Positions 44,903 to 53,805 of a stretch of DNA of 64,000 nt are shown piece after piece; position 1 is the first letter of the stretch, and each line of letters opens with the position of its first letter. This DNA is from Metabacillus sediminilitoris (GTDB lineage: Bacteria > Bacillota > Bacilli > Bacillales > Bacillaceae), in contig NZ_CP046266.1 of assembly GCF_009720625.1 (NCBI RefSeq), positions 2,861,501 through 2,925,500 on the forward strand. The letters run 5' to 3'. Below the pieces are notes generated by a model that was not told the origin of the DNA, did no database searches, and saw nothing but the letters and a program-made list of their open reading frames with translations. The position numbers were made by a program, and so were the translations under genes.

Positions 44903-47900
44903 TTGAATATAAATTTAAGTCATAAAATCATTAAAGAAATGTGTGGTACAGTCTCCTTCAAAAGAGGAGATTCTTTTTATCGTGCAAATAAAGTATTGTT
45001 TGATCAATATAGTAGTACTAAATGTACAGCAAGGGTGGTTGGGTCCGAAGAATTCCACGTTACCATTGAGAAAGGATCAGGTGCTCAAATTATCACGAAA
45101 TGCAGCTGTCCAAAACTTGCTTCATTTGATAAGGATTGTCAGCATATTGCAGCTGCATTATTGACAATTTATGCTCATCAACAACACGGAAGCGATCCTC
45201 ATCATCCAACTTCAATCAAACATGATCTGACAGAAGGTTTGTTTACTCTTTTCAATACTCGCCCTGTTCGATCAAGTGGATATCAGTCACACTTTGAACA
45301 TAGACAAGTCCTTGATACAGAGTTTATTTTCCATCCTGTCAACGTATCTAACGAGCAAAACATGCTAGGTGTAGAAATTAGAATAGATCAAATGAAAATT
45401 CATGATATAAAAGCCTTTCTTGAAAATGTAAGAGATGGTTTACCTTACTCACTTTCCGCTTCATTTACGTATGATCAAAGAATACAATGCTTTGAAAAAG
45501 AGACAGATGCTGTTATTCAGGAACTCATCAAAGTAAATCATGATGAAACAGTGTATATTGACACTAAACAAGAGAAAACAGCTATTAGGAACCAAATGTT
45601 AGTCATTCCACCATCATCATGGCATAGGCTTTTTCCTTTACTATTAAAAGCTCCACATGTAAAAGTCGAGTATAAAAAACAAAGCTATACCGGGCTATAT
45701 GCATCAGATGAACCCCTCCCTTTACTTTTCGATTTTGAAGAAAAGAAGGATAGAGAATATCAACTTAAGATTCAAGGTTTACATCAGATTGTTATTTTAA
45801 ACGCTTATCAATCTGTATTATTTGAGGGAAAGATAATCAAGTTGGAGAGTCAAGATAGTAAAAGACTTTCAGAACTAGTACAGATGATTAAAACTTCAGG
45901 AACAAATCAAATTCCAATATCAAAGCAACAAATAGGTTTTTTTCTCGAAAAAGTTGTTCCTGGTTTAAAGAGACTGGGCGATATCAATATACCTGGCTCT
46001 ATATCTAAGCAATTATTACATACACCGCTGAATGCAAAGCTTTACTTGGATAGGGTGAAGAATCGCCTGCTTGTAGGAATTGAGTTTCATTATGGAAATA
46101 TCATGATAAACCCATTGGAAAATAGAGATCCCCAAACAAGTTCTTTATTGATAAGGGATATAAAAAAAGAAGATGTGATCCTCCATTTGATGAATGAAAG
46201 CTCGTTAACGATGACAGATGGCGGATATTTCTTACACAATGAAGAATTAGAGTATCAATTTTTGTATCATACTGTGCCTAAACTTCAAAAGCTTGTCCAA
46301 ATATATGCAACAACAGCGGTAAGAATGAGAATTTTCAGAGGAAATGTACAGCCGCAAATAAGGGTAAAGTTTAAAAAAGAAAGAACGAATTGGCTAGAAT
46401 TTAAATTCGAATTGGATGGCATACGTGATGAACATATAAAAGATGTTCTACAGGCCTTAGAGGAAAAGCGGAAATATTATCGTTTGCGAAATGGATCTCT
46501 TCTGTCACTAGAGACAAGAGAGTTTGAAGAAATCCAACGTTATCTTCGTTCACCGCTTCTCCAAAACAAAGACCTGACAAATGATTTGCATGTACCAATG
46601 GAAAAGTGCCTTCAGCTTCTCGATCATGTTGAAAGCAGTCATGTTTTTAAGTTTGAGCCATCCTTTAAACAGTTTCTTACTACCATTCAATCCCCAGGTA
46701 GTATGGAGTTTGCAGTTCCAAAAGGATTAGATTCAATCCTAAAAGATTATCAAAAACTAGGATTTCAGTGGATGAAAACACTTGCCCATTATGGATATGG
46801 TGGGATATTAGCAGATGATATGGGACTTGGTAAAACCATTCAAAGCATAACTTTCATCGTGTCAGAGCTTCCTGAAATCCGTAAAAATAATAGTCCGATC
46901 CTAATTGTTTGTCCATCATCCTTAACATATAATTGGCTTAATGAGATCCTGAAGTTCTCTCCAGAAGTCGAAGCTCTTGTTATCGATGGTTCAAAAAAAG
47001 AACGTGAAAAGCTGCAAAAAAAAGTAAATGAAATTGATGTAGTCATTACATCCTATCCATTATTACGCAGTGATATTAAATGGTATGAGAAGCAAAATTT
47101 TCATACTGTGTTTTTTGACGAAGCACAAGCATTTAAAAACCCAGTGACACAAACAGCTCGAGCTGTAAAGAAGATCCAAGCAGATCATAAATTTGCGTTA
47201 ACAGGTACACCGGTTGAAAATTCACCCGTCGAGTTGTGGTCCATTTTTCATGTTGTATTTCCAGATTTATTCTTAGGATTAAAGGAATTCAGTAAACTTT
47301 CAAAGAAAAAGATTGCTCGAAGAATCAGGCCATTTTTACTGCGAAGAATGAAAGAGGATGTACTTTCAAAGTTTCCTGAAAAAATAGAGTCAATTGCATC
47401 TGTTGAATTGCATCCTGAGCAGAAAAAACTTTATGCTGCTTATTTAGCAAAACTGCGCCACGATACCTTGAAGCAACTGGACAAAGAGACAATACGAAAA
47501 AATCGCATTAAAATATTGGCTGGACTCACTCGATTAAGACAAATTTGTTGTCATCCTGGGCTGTTTATAAATGGGTATAAAGGAAGTTCTGCGAAACTTG
47601 ATCAGCTGCTGCAAATTGTAGAGGAAGCAAAGTATTCTGGAAGAAGAGTGTTGATTTTTTCGCAGTTTACAAGTATGCTTGCGCTCATCGGTCAAGAGTT
47701 ACAGAAAATAGAAATGCCTTACTTTTACCTTGATGGTGTAACTCCTTCAGAAGAAAGAGTAGAAATCTGCAATCGATTCAATTTAGGAGAAAGAGATTTC
47801 TTCCTTATTTCATTGAAAGCAGGAGGGACAGGACTTAACTTAATGAGTGCGGATACCGTTATTCTATTTGATACATGGTGGAATCCCGCTGTCGAGGAGC

Positions 47901-48100
47901 AAGCAACAGATCGTGCACATCGAATCGGACAAAAAAATAATGTCCAAGTGATTAAGCTAGTTGCCAAAGGGACAATCGAAGAAAAAATGAATGACCTTCA
48001 AGACAAAAAGAGACATTTAGTAGAAGAAATCATAGATTCAGAAGAGAAAAATTTGTCAACTCTGACTGAAGAGGACATTAGGGAAATGTTAATGATCTAA
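44903..48100 (+). CDS. SNF2 family helicase with SWIM zinc finger
   Basis: A 1065-residue helicase. The SWIM zinc finger (CSCPKLASFDKDCQH, about 68-82) is followed by a long middle region and the SNF2 core: DDMGLGKT (about 637-644), FFDEAQAFKN (about 738), LTGTPVENS, LIFSQFT, SLKAGGTGLNL and DRAHRIGQ (about 1006). Bacterial proteins of this kind remodel nucleoprotein or recycle RNA polymerase. In B. subtilis the SWIM and SNF2 parts are two genes (YwqB/YwqA); here they are one. TTG at 44903 follows AAGGAAGGAG. Confidence 0.92.
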   Translation: MNINLSHKIIKEMCGTVSFKRGDSFYRANKVLFDQYSSTKCTARVVGSEEFHVTIEKGSGAQIITKCSCPKLASFDKDCQHIAAALLTIYAHQQHGSDPHHPTSIKHDLTEGLFTLFNTRPVRSSGYQSHFEHRQVLDTEFIFHPVNVSNEQNMLGVEIRIDQMKIHDIKAFLENVRDGLPYSLSASFTYDQRIQCFEKETDAVIQELIKVNHDETVYIDTKQEKTAIRNQMLVIPPSSWHRLFPLLLKAPHVKVEYKKQSYTGLYASDEPLPLLFDFEEKKDREYQLKIQGLHQIVILNAYQSVLFEGKIIKLESQDSKRLSELVQMIKTSGTNQIPISKQQIGFFLEKVVPGLKRLGDINIPGSISKQLLHTPLNAKLYLDRVKNRLLVGIEFHYGNIMINPLENRDPQTSSLLIRDIKKEDVILHLMNESSLTMTDGGYFLHNEELEYQFLYHTVPKLQKLVQIYATTAVRMRIFRGNVQPQIRVKFKKERTNWLEFKFELDGIRDEHIKDVLQALEEKRKYYRLRNGSLLSLETREFEEIQRYLRSPLLQNKDLTNDLHVPMEKCLQLLDHVESSHVFKFEPSFKQFLTTIQSPGSMEFAVPKGLDSILKDYQKLGFQWMKTLAHYGYGGILADDMGLGKTIQSITFIVSELPEIRKNNSPILIVCPSSLTYNWLNEILKFSPEVEALVIDGSKKEREKLQKKVNEIDVVITSYPLLRSDIKWYEKQNFHTVFFDEAQAFKNPVTQTARAVKKIQADHKFALTGTPVENSPVELWSIFHVVFPDLFLGLKEFSKLSKKKIARRIRPFLLRRMKEDVLSKFPEKIESIASVELHPEQKKLYAAYLAKLRHDTLKQLDKETIRKNRIKILAGLTRLRQICCHPGLFINGYKGSSAKLDQLLQIVEEAKYSGRRVLIFSQFTSMLALIGQELQKIEMPYFYLDGVTPSEERVEICNRFNLGERDFFLISLKAGGTGLNLMSADTVILFDTWWNPAVEEQATDRAHRIGQKNNVQVIKLVAKGTIEEKMNDLQDKKRHLVEEIIDSEEKNLSTLTEEDIREMLMI

Positions 48101-48104
48101 ATAA

Positions 48105-48147
48105 AAGGATTGGGAATTCTAAAAATAGAAATCCTAATCTTTTTTTC
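48105..48147 (+). terminator. Terminator of the SNF2 gene
   Basis: AAGGATTGGGAATTCT pairs with AGAAATCCTAATCTTT (a few G-U pairs and one mismatch) and runs into TTTTTTT. Confidence 0.7.
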
Positions 48148-48281
48148 ATATCTTAATGATTTTTCACAACATCTAAGATTTTCTCTTATAATCTATTCAT
48201 TCTTTTATTACATTTTAATCTTTTCTCTCTATTTGTCCCTCCTATACGATTTCATCCTTAAAAAGAATTCTTCGTATTTAG

Positions 48282-48416
48282 TTAACATCTCTTGAAACGA
48301 GCTTGTCGTTTTAAATTTTCAATATTTCTATTTATTTTTTCCTCTAATGGCATCTTTAACAGGAAGCCACTCATTGTTTTTCCAAGATCTCCTAATACTT
48401 CTAATAACCATAACAT
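48282..48416 (-). CDS. 44-residue hypothetical protein
   Basis: On the - strand AAAGGAATAAAAGTCT precedes an ATG at 48416. The frame reads MLWLLEVLGDLGKTMSGF and continues LLKMPLEEKINRNIENLKRQ, an amphipathic N-terminus followed by a charged helix. The AAAGGA RBS at ten bases supports expression. A hairpin with 11 pairs (48603-48630) lies upstream. I do not recognise the family. Confidence 0.45.
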   Translation of the reverse strand: MLWLLEVLGDLGKTMSGFLLKMPLEEKINRNIENLKRQARFKRC

Positions 48417-48602
48417 AGACTTTTATTCCTTTCTTAATAAAAATAATTCTTACTGATTTGGTTAGTTTTATAATTGCAAGTTTTTATAGAACATAAGTTT
48501 CTATCAAACAGACCACTAATTTCCTATTTTTGTATAATGAAAGAAATGGATCTTTACCCAATCTATTTAATCTAATGTCCTTAAAATGCTTCTTACAGCA
48601 TT

Positions 48603-48630
48603 ACCGCGCATAATATCTCTTATGTGCGGT
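48603..48630. other. Hairpin upstream of the recombinase gene
   Basis: ACCGCGCATAA and TTATGTGCGGT pair over 11 positions (one G-U) around TATCTC, 59 bases before the recombinase ATG. There is no T-run in + orientation beyond TTATTGAT. Possibly a terminator for an unseen transcript or a binding site. Confidence 0.4.
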
Positions 48631-48688
48631 TTATTGATATTCATAGTATACTAAAATCATTGAATTTTGAATTATTCGGGGGATCATC

Positions 48689-49651
48689 ATGGAGACTAGT
48701 AAGGAATTAGTAAAATCCTGGTATGAAGAAGAATTAGCGATATTCCAAACAGATATGGATAATAAAGATTACTCGCCTTTTACAATCGACAACTACTTGC
48801 GGGATGTTATTATGTTTTTAGAGTTTGTTACACGAAACCAGCAAACAAAAAAAGACCTAGATCATGTTAATAAAATGCAAATAACTCTGTATATGAATAT
48901 GTTGAAGTCAAAGAGAGGAAATCGTGCAACAACAAGGAATCGTCGATTGACTTCAGTCCGATCTTTTTACAGATGCTTATTATCATACGAGCTTGTTAGT
49001 CGCAACCCGGCTGCAGAATTAGATAGTGCAAAAGAGAGAACAGGGGCATTACCGATCTATTTAGAAAAAGATGAACTTAAAATGTTTTTCTGCCAAATTG
49101 AACATGTTAGTCAATCAAGACATGTTATTCGCAATAAAGTAATGTTAGGTTTAATGGCTTTTGCTGGATTGCGTGTGACAGAAATTCATCATCTTAATTG
49201 TTCATACATAAATACAGAAAAAAAAGGCATCATGGTAGTAGGAAAAGGAAATAAAACCAGATACCTCCCTTTACCACAAGTTCTTTTCAACCAACTTATC
49301 GATTATATTGAGCATGAAAGAGAACTCCCGATGAAAGGCCATGAAGATGCGGTATTTATCTCACGAAAAGGAAAGCGTATTTCAAGAAGAAGAATTCAGG
49401 AGATAACTGAACGAATCCGCGAAAACCTAGAAACACAAAGCGAGTTTGACACCTACAAAACAAAAAGAATATCAAGTCATAAACTTCGACATTCATTTGC
49501 AACACATTTAGTTCAAGGGGGAACAGACATACGAACAGTCCAAGAATTACTAGGTCATACCAATTTAAATACAACACAAAAATATACACATGTTTCAGAT
49601 AAGCAAAAGGAAAGAGCGATGGAAATGGAAATTGGTGAGTATTTTCAATAA
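48689..49651 (+). CDS. XerC/XerD-like tyrosine recombinase
   Basis: A 320-residue integrase-family protein. The N-terminal SAM-like core-binding domain covers about 15-105 (SPFTIDNYLRDVIMFLEF). The catalytic domain has Arg in AGLRVTEI (about 165), Lys in VGKGNKTRYLPL, His/Arg in HKLRHSFATHL, GHTNLNTTQ and the Tyr in KYTHVSD. The size fits a housekeeping Xer-type enzyme or an orphan integrase. No att sites or phage genes lie around it. It is directly followed by the GC-rich repeat at 49722. GGGGGATC is the RBS. Confidence 0.88.
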   Translation: METSKELVKSWYEEELAIFQTDMDNKDYSPFTIDNYLRDVIMFLEFVTRNQQTKKDLDHVNKMQITLYMNMLKSKRGNRATTRNRRLTSVRSFYRCLLSYELVSRNPAAELDSAKERTGALPIYLEKDELKMFFCQIEHVSQSRHVIRNKVMLGLMAFAGLRVTEIHHLNCSYINTEKKGIMVVGKGNKTRYLPLPQVLFNQLIDYIEHERELPMKGHEDAVFISRKGKRISRRRIQEITERIRENLETQSEFDTYKTKRISSHKLRHSFATHLVQGGTDIRTVQELLGHTNLNTTQKYTHVSDKQKERAMEMEIGEYFQ

Positions 49652-49721
49652 TCATTTCGTTTCGCTCTTTTCTAAAAGATTGTTGTTTTATAAATAGGTT
49701 TTGATCAGCAGACATTGTTAA

Positions 49722-49850
49722 GTTGATTGGAGCGGAAGGTGCGAGACTCCTGCGGGAGAAGCGGGACAGGTGAGATCCCACAGGCGGCAGGCGCCGAGGA
49801 GGCTTACCGCACGCCCCGCGGAAAGCGAGCAGCCTGGAGCAGAAATCAAC
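49722..49850. repeat. GC-rich Bacillaceae intergenic repeat with terminal inverted repeats
   Basis: A 129-bp element begins GTTGATT and ends AATCAAC. It contains the blocks CTCCTGCGGGAG, GGCGGCAGGCGCC and CCCCGCGGAAAGC and is much richer in GC than the surrounding DNA. From memory, near-identical elements are scattered through many Bacillaceae genomes. The nested palindromes would give a long folded RNA. The function is unknown. Confidence 0.75.
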
Positions 49851-50018
49851 AACGCCTAATCCTTTGTTAAAAGCAACAAAGTTTACGAAAACAGCCTTTC
49901 ATTTAAATGGATCTTTTCATTATCCTAGTAAAAATAAGCAATATTTTAGTAATATTTTAAAACTTGTGATAAAGTTAGTAATCGGAAAATCTATTTTATA
50001 AGCAGGATGGTGTCATAT

Positions 50019-50348
50019 ATGGCAATTAAACAACTTACTAGTATTGAGGATTTACATCAATTTGTTCAACAACCAGGGAAACACTTACTATTAAAACATA
50101 GTACAACGTGCCCGATAAGCGCAAAAGCGAATGAAGAATTCCAAGCATATATGAATGAAAATGAATCAGCTTCAGCTGCCATGGTCTTGGTCATTGAAGA
50201 TCGACCTGTATCAAATCATATTGCTGAGGAATTTGCGATTAAACATGAATCTCCACAAATATTGTTATTTGAAGATGGAGAAGTTCGCTGGAATACTTCT
50301 CATTGGAAGATTACCAAAGATTCCATTAAGGAGGCTCTAAACGTATGA
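50019..50348 (+). CDS. ytxJ: Bacillithiol-system redox protein YtxJ
   Basis: A 109-residue thioredoxin-fold protein with the monothiol motif HSTTCPIS (Cys31) and SPQILLFEDG. Members of this family are linked to bacillithiol redox reactions. The ATG at 50019 follows AGGATGGTG by six bases; the ATG at 50007 lies inside that RBS. The stop overlaps the start of the glutaredoxin-like gene (ATGA). The two probably act together in reducing bacillithiol mixed disulfides. Confidence 0.85.
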   Translation: MAIKQLTSIEDLHQFVQQPGKHLLLKHSTTCPISAKANEEFQAYMNENESASAAMVLVIEDRPVSNHIAEEFAIKHESPQILLFEDGEVRWNTSHWKITKDSIKEALNV

Positions 50349-50584
50349 GCAACAAAGTCATCGTCTATTCCACACAAGGCTGTGTAGAATGCAACTTCGT
50401 AAAGCAAATGCTAACTGATGAAGAAATTCCATTTGAAGTAAGAGACGTTATGTCAAGTGTAGAATACCAGCAAGAAGTCGAAAAGTTTGGTTTTATGGGT
50501 GTACCCGTAACAGTTGTTGGAGAGAAAGCAGTTAAAGGGTTTAATCCTGAACTACAAGAGCTTATTAAATCAATTAAAAAATAA
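50345..50584 (+). CDS. Glutaredoxin/NrdH-like protein
   Basis: A 79-residue glutaredoxin-fold protein with the dithiol motif CVEC (Cys13, Cys16), GVPVTVVGE (the cis-proline loop) and a C-terminal GFNPELQELI helix. It is shorter than class I glutaredoxins and resembles NrdH. It overlaps ytxJ by four bases. The context suggests a bacilliredoxin-related partner instead of a ribonucleotide reductase donor. Confidence 0.85.
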   Translation: MSNKVIVYSTQGCVECNFVKQMLTDEEIPFEVRDVMSSVEYQQEVEKFGFMGVPVTVVGEKAVKGFNPELQELIKSIKK

Positions 50585-50590
50585 TTGCTA

Positions 50591-50620
50591 AAAAGCCATG
50601 AGGTAAAATCATGGCTTTTC
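50591..50620. terminator. Terminator after the glutaredoxin gene
   Basis: AAAAGCCATGA and TCATGGCTTTT form a perfect 11-bp stem around GGTAAAA. Confidence 0.85.
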
Positions 50621-50639
50621 TGATTTATTAAACCATCAT

Positions 50640-50837
50640 CTAGATACTAGTTTGTTCTCTAAACGATATACACATTAAGGATGTACCATCTCCTAACAAA
50701 ATTCCATTATTACTTACAATTGTTCCTGATCCGCTAATTAACAGCTCTCCATAAAATTCGAGACACCCTCGGTAGCAAAGATTAAATTGAAACCTTGTTT
50801 TTATTGTTGTTAAAAACGTCTTTTGTTTCTTTATCAT
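50640..50837 (-). CDS. Possible 65-residue protein or gene fragment
   Basis: A - strand frame of 65 codons. The last half (GELLISGSGTIVSNNGILLG then DGTSLMCIS) has the glycine- and serine-rich beta pattern of surface or spore proteins, while the first half is basic. No RBS is seen before its ATG. It lies on the same strand downstream of the repeat-protein genes and may be a fragment of a related surface protein. Confidence 0.3.
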   Translation of the reverse strand: MIKKQKTFLTTIKTRFQFNLCYRGCLEFYGELLISGSGTIVSNNGILLGDGTSLMCISFREQTSI

Positions 50838-50957
50838 TTGAAAGGCTTAGATATTTTAATTAACATTCCTGACTAAAACTCTGATCCTTATATTTACCAC
50901 TACTACATTGCCAAAGATATTTATTTTATAATTCTGTTGATTATCATGCTTTAAAGG

Positions 50958-50987
50958 AAAAAGAATCTTCAAATGAAGATCCTTTCA
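50958..50987 (-). terminator. Terminator downstream of the first repeat-protein gene
   Basis: On the - strand AGGATCTTC pairs with GAAGATTCT around ATTT and is followed by TTTTTCC. Confidence 0.65.
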
Positions 50988-51051
50988 GTTTTTAGACAAA
51001 ATCTGAGAAAGCAGGCATGTCTACTTGTTTTTTATATTCTTTTAACCTCTG

Positions 51052-51888
51052 TTATGCTAATTTAACAGATACAACATCAATATTTAGATTCACACCAGAA
51101 TTGTTTGTGATTGTTAATGTTGGAGTTGCAACTGTAGCTACGAAATCGAATTTGTAGTAGGCATAGGCTGTGGTTATGATATTAGCTGCTTGAAAACTTC
51201 GAAGGGGGGTTCCAGTAACACTGACTTCAACTGCTCCAACTGATGGACCATTAAAGCTAAAAGCTGCTTCGAACGTGTAGGTCTCACCCACCTGCAAAGG
51301 TTGCAATACCTGAGAAATATTTTCATTCGCAAAAAGAACTGCATAATTGTCTCCTAATAGCTGTTCATGATCACCAGTGAAGGTTTGACCAGTACCTGTC
51401 CAAAAGGGACTTAGATTTGGTGGAATGGATTGTTCGAATCCACCATTTTGAACGCGGTTTGGACTAGCCCTCTTTACAGATACAACATCGACTCTCACAT
51501 CTACGTTTGAATTGTTTGTGATGATTAGTGATGCAGTTGTACCAGTAGCAATAAAGTCAAAATTATAAAAGATATAGTCGTCTGATTGTATGTTGACTAT
51601 TTGAAATTTCCGAGTTAAGATTCCGGTAATATCGACATCAATTGTTTCTGTAATAGTCGAAACTGGACCAATCCTAAAAAAAGCGGCTTGGAATTGATAT
51701 TGCTCACCAGTCTGTAAAGGTAATAAAACCTGATTGATATTTTCACTTGGCGATAGCCGTGCATTATTATCTCCCAACAACTGCGTACCACCGGATTCAG
51801 TTTCGCCACTTCCTGACCAAAATGGAGGTAAAGCAGGTGGGGCAGATTGTTCAAATCCGCCATTACGAACACGATTTGGATTCGTCAT
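51052..51888 (-). CDS. NGGFE-repeat protein A (2 domains)
   Basis: A 278-residue protein made of two tandem copies (about 3-140 and 141-278) of one domain. Each copy starts with NPNRVxNGGFEQSxPP, then PFWSGxG, QLLGDNNA, a LLPLQxGExYxFxAAF strand, and ends TITNNSxxxxxDVVSVK. The pattern fits a beta-sandwich of the galactose-binding/CBM type and resembles the NTTRR-F1 domain found ahead of collagen-like repeats in Bacillus. There is no signal peptide, so a spore-surface protein made in the mother cell is plausible. An AAGGATGAAAG RBS precedes the ATG. The two copies are more diverged here than in the next genes. Confidence 0.75.
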   Translation of the reverse strand: MTNPNRVRNGGFEQSAPPALPPFWSGSGETESGGTQLLGDNNARLSPSENINQVLLPLQTGEQYQFQAAFFRIGPVSTITETIDVDITGILTRKFQIVNIQSDDYIFYNFDFIATGTTASLIITNNSNVDVRVDVVSVKRASPNRVQNGGFEQSIPPNLSPFWTGTGQTFTGDHEQLLGDNYAVLFANENISQVLQPLQVGETYTFEAAFSFNGPSVGAVEVSVTGTPLRSFQAANIITTAYAYYKFDFVATVATPTLTITNNSGVNLNIDVVSVKLA

Positions 51889-52112
51889 CTTTCATCCTTC
51901 TTTCTCTTAGTTTAGAATCAACATGAAAAGGCTAGTAAGAGAAATAATCTTTCATATTAGTAATTTATTTAGTAAGTTGAAAAGTGATTGGACATACTGA
52001 CTGAGAAAAATAGTTAAACTTAAAATAAGTGCATATCCTATACATCCTTTTATGCTGCTTCTTCAATTAAAGCACCAGATAGTTTAAAAACATCTAATCC
52101 TTTTAACCTAAG

Positions 52113-53348
52113 TTATGCTAATTTCACGGATACAACATCGATAATCACATCGGCTAGGGTGTTGTTTGTGATTGTTAATGTTGGACTTGCAACAGTAGCT
52201 TTGAAGTCAAAACTGTAGTAGGCATATTCATTACCATCTACCATACTATCACCTTTAAACTGTCGAGTTGTAATGCCAGTAATTCCGATATCAACTGTAC
52301 CACCACCACTAACTTCAAAAGCTGCTTGGAATCGATAAATCTCACCAACCTGTAAAGGTAACAATGCCTGCGAGATATTTTCACCGACATTAAGCCGTGC
52401 ATTATTATCTCCCAACAACTGAGTGCCGCCAGTTTCGGTTGAACCATTTCCTGACCAAAAAGGCGGTAAGACCGGCGGTGTGGATTGTTCGAATCCGCCG
52501 TTACGAACGTGATTTAGATTAGCTAATTTTACGGATACAACATCTATTGTCACATCGGAGTCGGTGTTGTTTGTGATTGTTAATGTCGGACTTGCAACAG
52601 TAGCTTTGAAGTCAAAACTGTAGTAGGAATAATCTGAAGAATTTACTTTAAAGCCTTGAAAATTTCGAGTTGTGATGCCAGTAATGCCGATATCAATTGT
52701 ACCAGTAGTAGCATTTGTGAAAAAAGCGGCTTGGAATGTATACCTTTCACCCACCTGTAAAGGCAGCAATGTCTGGGAGATATTTTCACTCATATTAAGC
52801 CGTACATTATTATCTCCCAACAACTGAGTGCCGCCAGTTTCGGTTGAACCATTTCCTGACCAAAAGGGCGGTAAGGCCGGCGGGGCGGATTGTTCGAATC
52901 CGCCGTTTCGAATGCGATTTGGATTAGCCAATTTTACAGACACAACATCTATTACCACATTGGAGTTGGTGTTGTTTGTGATTGTTAATGTTGGACTTGC
53001 AACAGTAGCTTTGAAGTCAAAACTGTAGTAGACATATTCTTCACTAGCTTCTATATTCGCTCCTTGAAAACTTCGAGTTGTGATGCCCGTAATATCGACA
53101 TCAATTGTACCAGTACTAGCACTGTCTGTGCTAAAAGCAGCTTGGAATTGATAAATCTGACCAACCTCTAATGGTTTTAATGGTTGCGAAATACTATCTC
53201 CGGCAGCAGGAAGCCGTCCATTATTATCACCCAACAGCTGGACGCCTGTTTCACTTACGGCACCGCCAATAGGTGACCAAAAAGGACCTACACCAGGTGG
53301 TGTGGATTGCTCGAATCCGCCGTTTCGAACGCGATTTTGATTAGCCAT
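52113..53348 (-). CDS. NGGFE-repeat protein B (3 domains)
   Basis: A 411-residue protein of exactly three about 137-residue copies (boundaries near 52927 and 52522). It shares the consensus RNGGFEQS, LPPFWSGNGSTETGGTQLLGD, ISQxLLPLQVGE, GTVDIGITGITTR, YYSFDFKATVASPTLTITNN, and ends IDVVSVKLA. Copies two and three are nearly identical in long stretches, pointing to recent duplication or gene conversion. No signal peptide or membrane segment. The RBS AAAGGAG precedes the ATG. It is a paralogue of the flanking genes; a carbohydrate-binding or structural spore role is inferred. Confidence 0.8.
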   Translation of the reverse strand: MANQNRVRNGGFEQSTPPGVGPFWSPIGGAVSETGVQLLGDNNGRLPAAGDSISQPLKPLEVGQIYQFQAAFSTDSASTGTIDVDITGITTRSFQGANIEASEEYVYYSFDFKATVASPTLTITNNTNSNVVIDVVSVKLANPNRIRNGGFEQSAPPALPPFWSGNGSTETGGTQLLGDNNVRLNMSENISQTLLPLQVGERYTFQAAFFTNATTGTIDIGITGITTRNFQGFKVNSSDYSYYSFDFKATVASPTLTITNNTDSDVTIDVVSVKLANLNHVRNGGFEQSTPPVLPPFWSGNGSTETGGTQLLGDNNARLNVGENISQALLPLQVGEIYRFQAAFEVSGGGTVDIGITGITTRQFKGDSMVDGNEYAYYSFDFKATVASPTLTITNNTLADVIIDVVSVKLA

Positions 53349-53566
53349 ATTTCATTCTCCTTTCTCTTAGTTTAGAATCGAAATGAAGAGAAATAATTTT
53401 TCTTCATTAATAGTTTATTTAGTAAGTTGATATATGATTGGACATACTGATTGAGAAAAACAGTTTTCTATAAAAATGAATAGATTTTCTTGTAAAATTG
53501 TGCTTTTATCAGATTGTCGAGTCATGACAGTTTCTTTACTTTTACACGTTTTTTCTGAAAAAAGGA

Positions 53567-53616
53567 TCTACTTCCAATAAAGAAATGTATATCATATACA
53601 AACTTAGTTTACATAA
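53567..53616 (-). repeat. Duplicated upstream segment (copy ahead of gene B)
   Basis: TCTACTTCCAATAAAGAAAT and the following 30 bases recur with few changes at 55168-55217, in the same position relative to the next paralogue. Read on the - strand it holds an AAC element and, 15 bases on, TATACATT, a poor but recognisable match to late sporulation promoters (AC, CATA-type -10). Confidence 0.6.
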
Positions 53617-53640
53617 TGAGGTATTTTCGGAACTGAAAAA

Positions 53641-53793
53641 GGATCTTCTAATGGGGCTGTTGACAAACTAAAGAGTCTCATTACTAGATACAGAATATAG
53701 TGAATAAAAAAGAAGATGAACACTACATTTAGTAGAGATTCATCTTCTTTTTGTTTGAAGAGGTATTTGTCAACACCCCCTAACGGAAGATCC
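53641..53793. mobile_element. MITE-like inverted-repeat element
   Basis: The ends GGGGCTGTTGACAAA (53653-53667) and TTTGTCAACACCCCC (53766-53780) are inverted repeats with one mismatch, and outside them GGATCTTC/GAAGATCC extend the symmetry. The inside carries another stem, AAGAAGATGAA/TTCATCTTCTT. No transposase is encoded. CTAA on both sides could be a target duplication. It also can act as a terminator for repeat gene C. Confidence 0.5.
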
Positions 53794-53805
53794 TTTTAAC
53801 CTAAT

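Noticed and set aside
48110..48295. 61-codon + strand frame after the SNF2 gene
   Set aside because: It starts inside the terminator of the SNF2 gene and codes for an unlikely Phe/Leu/Tyr-rich string without an RBS.
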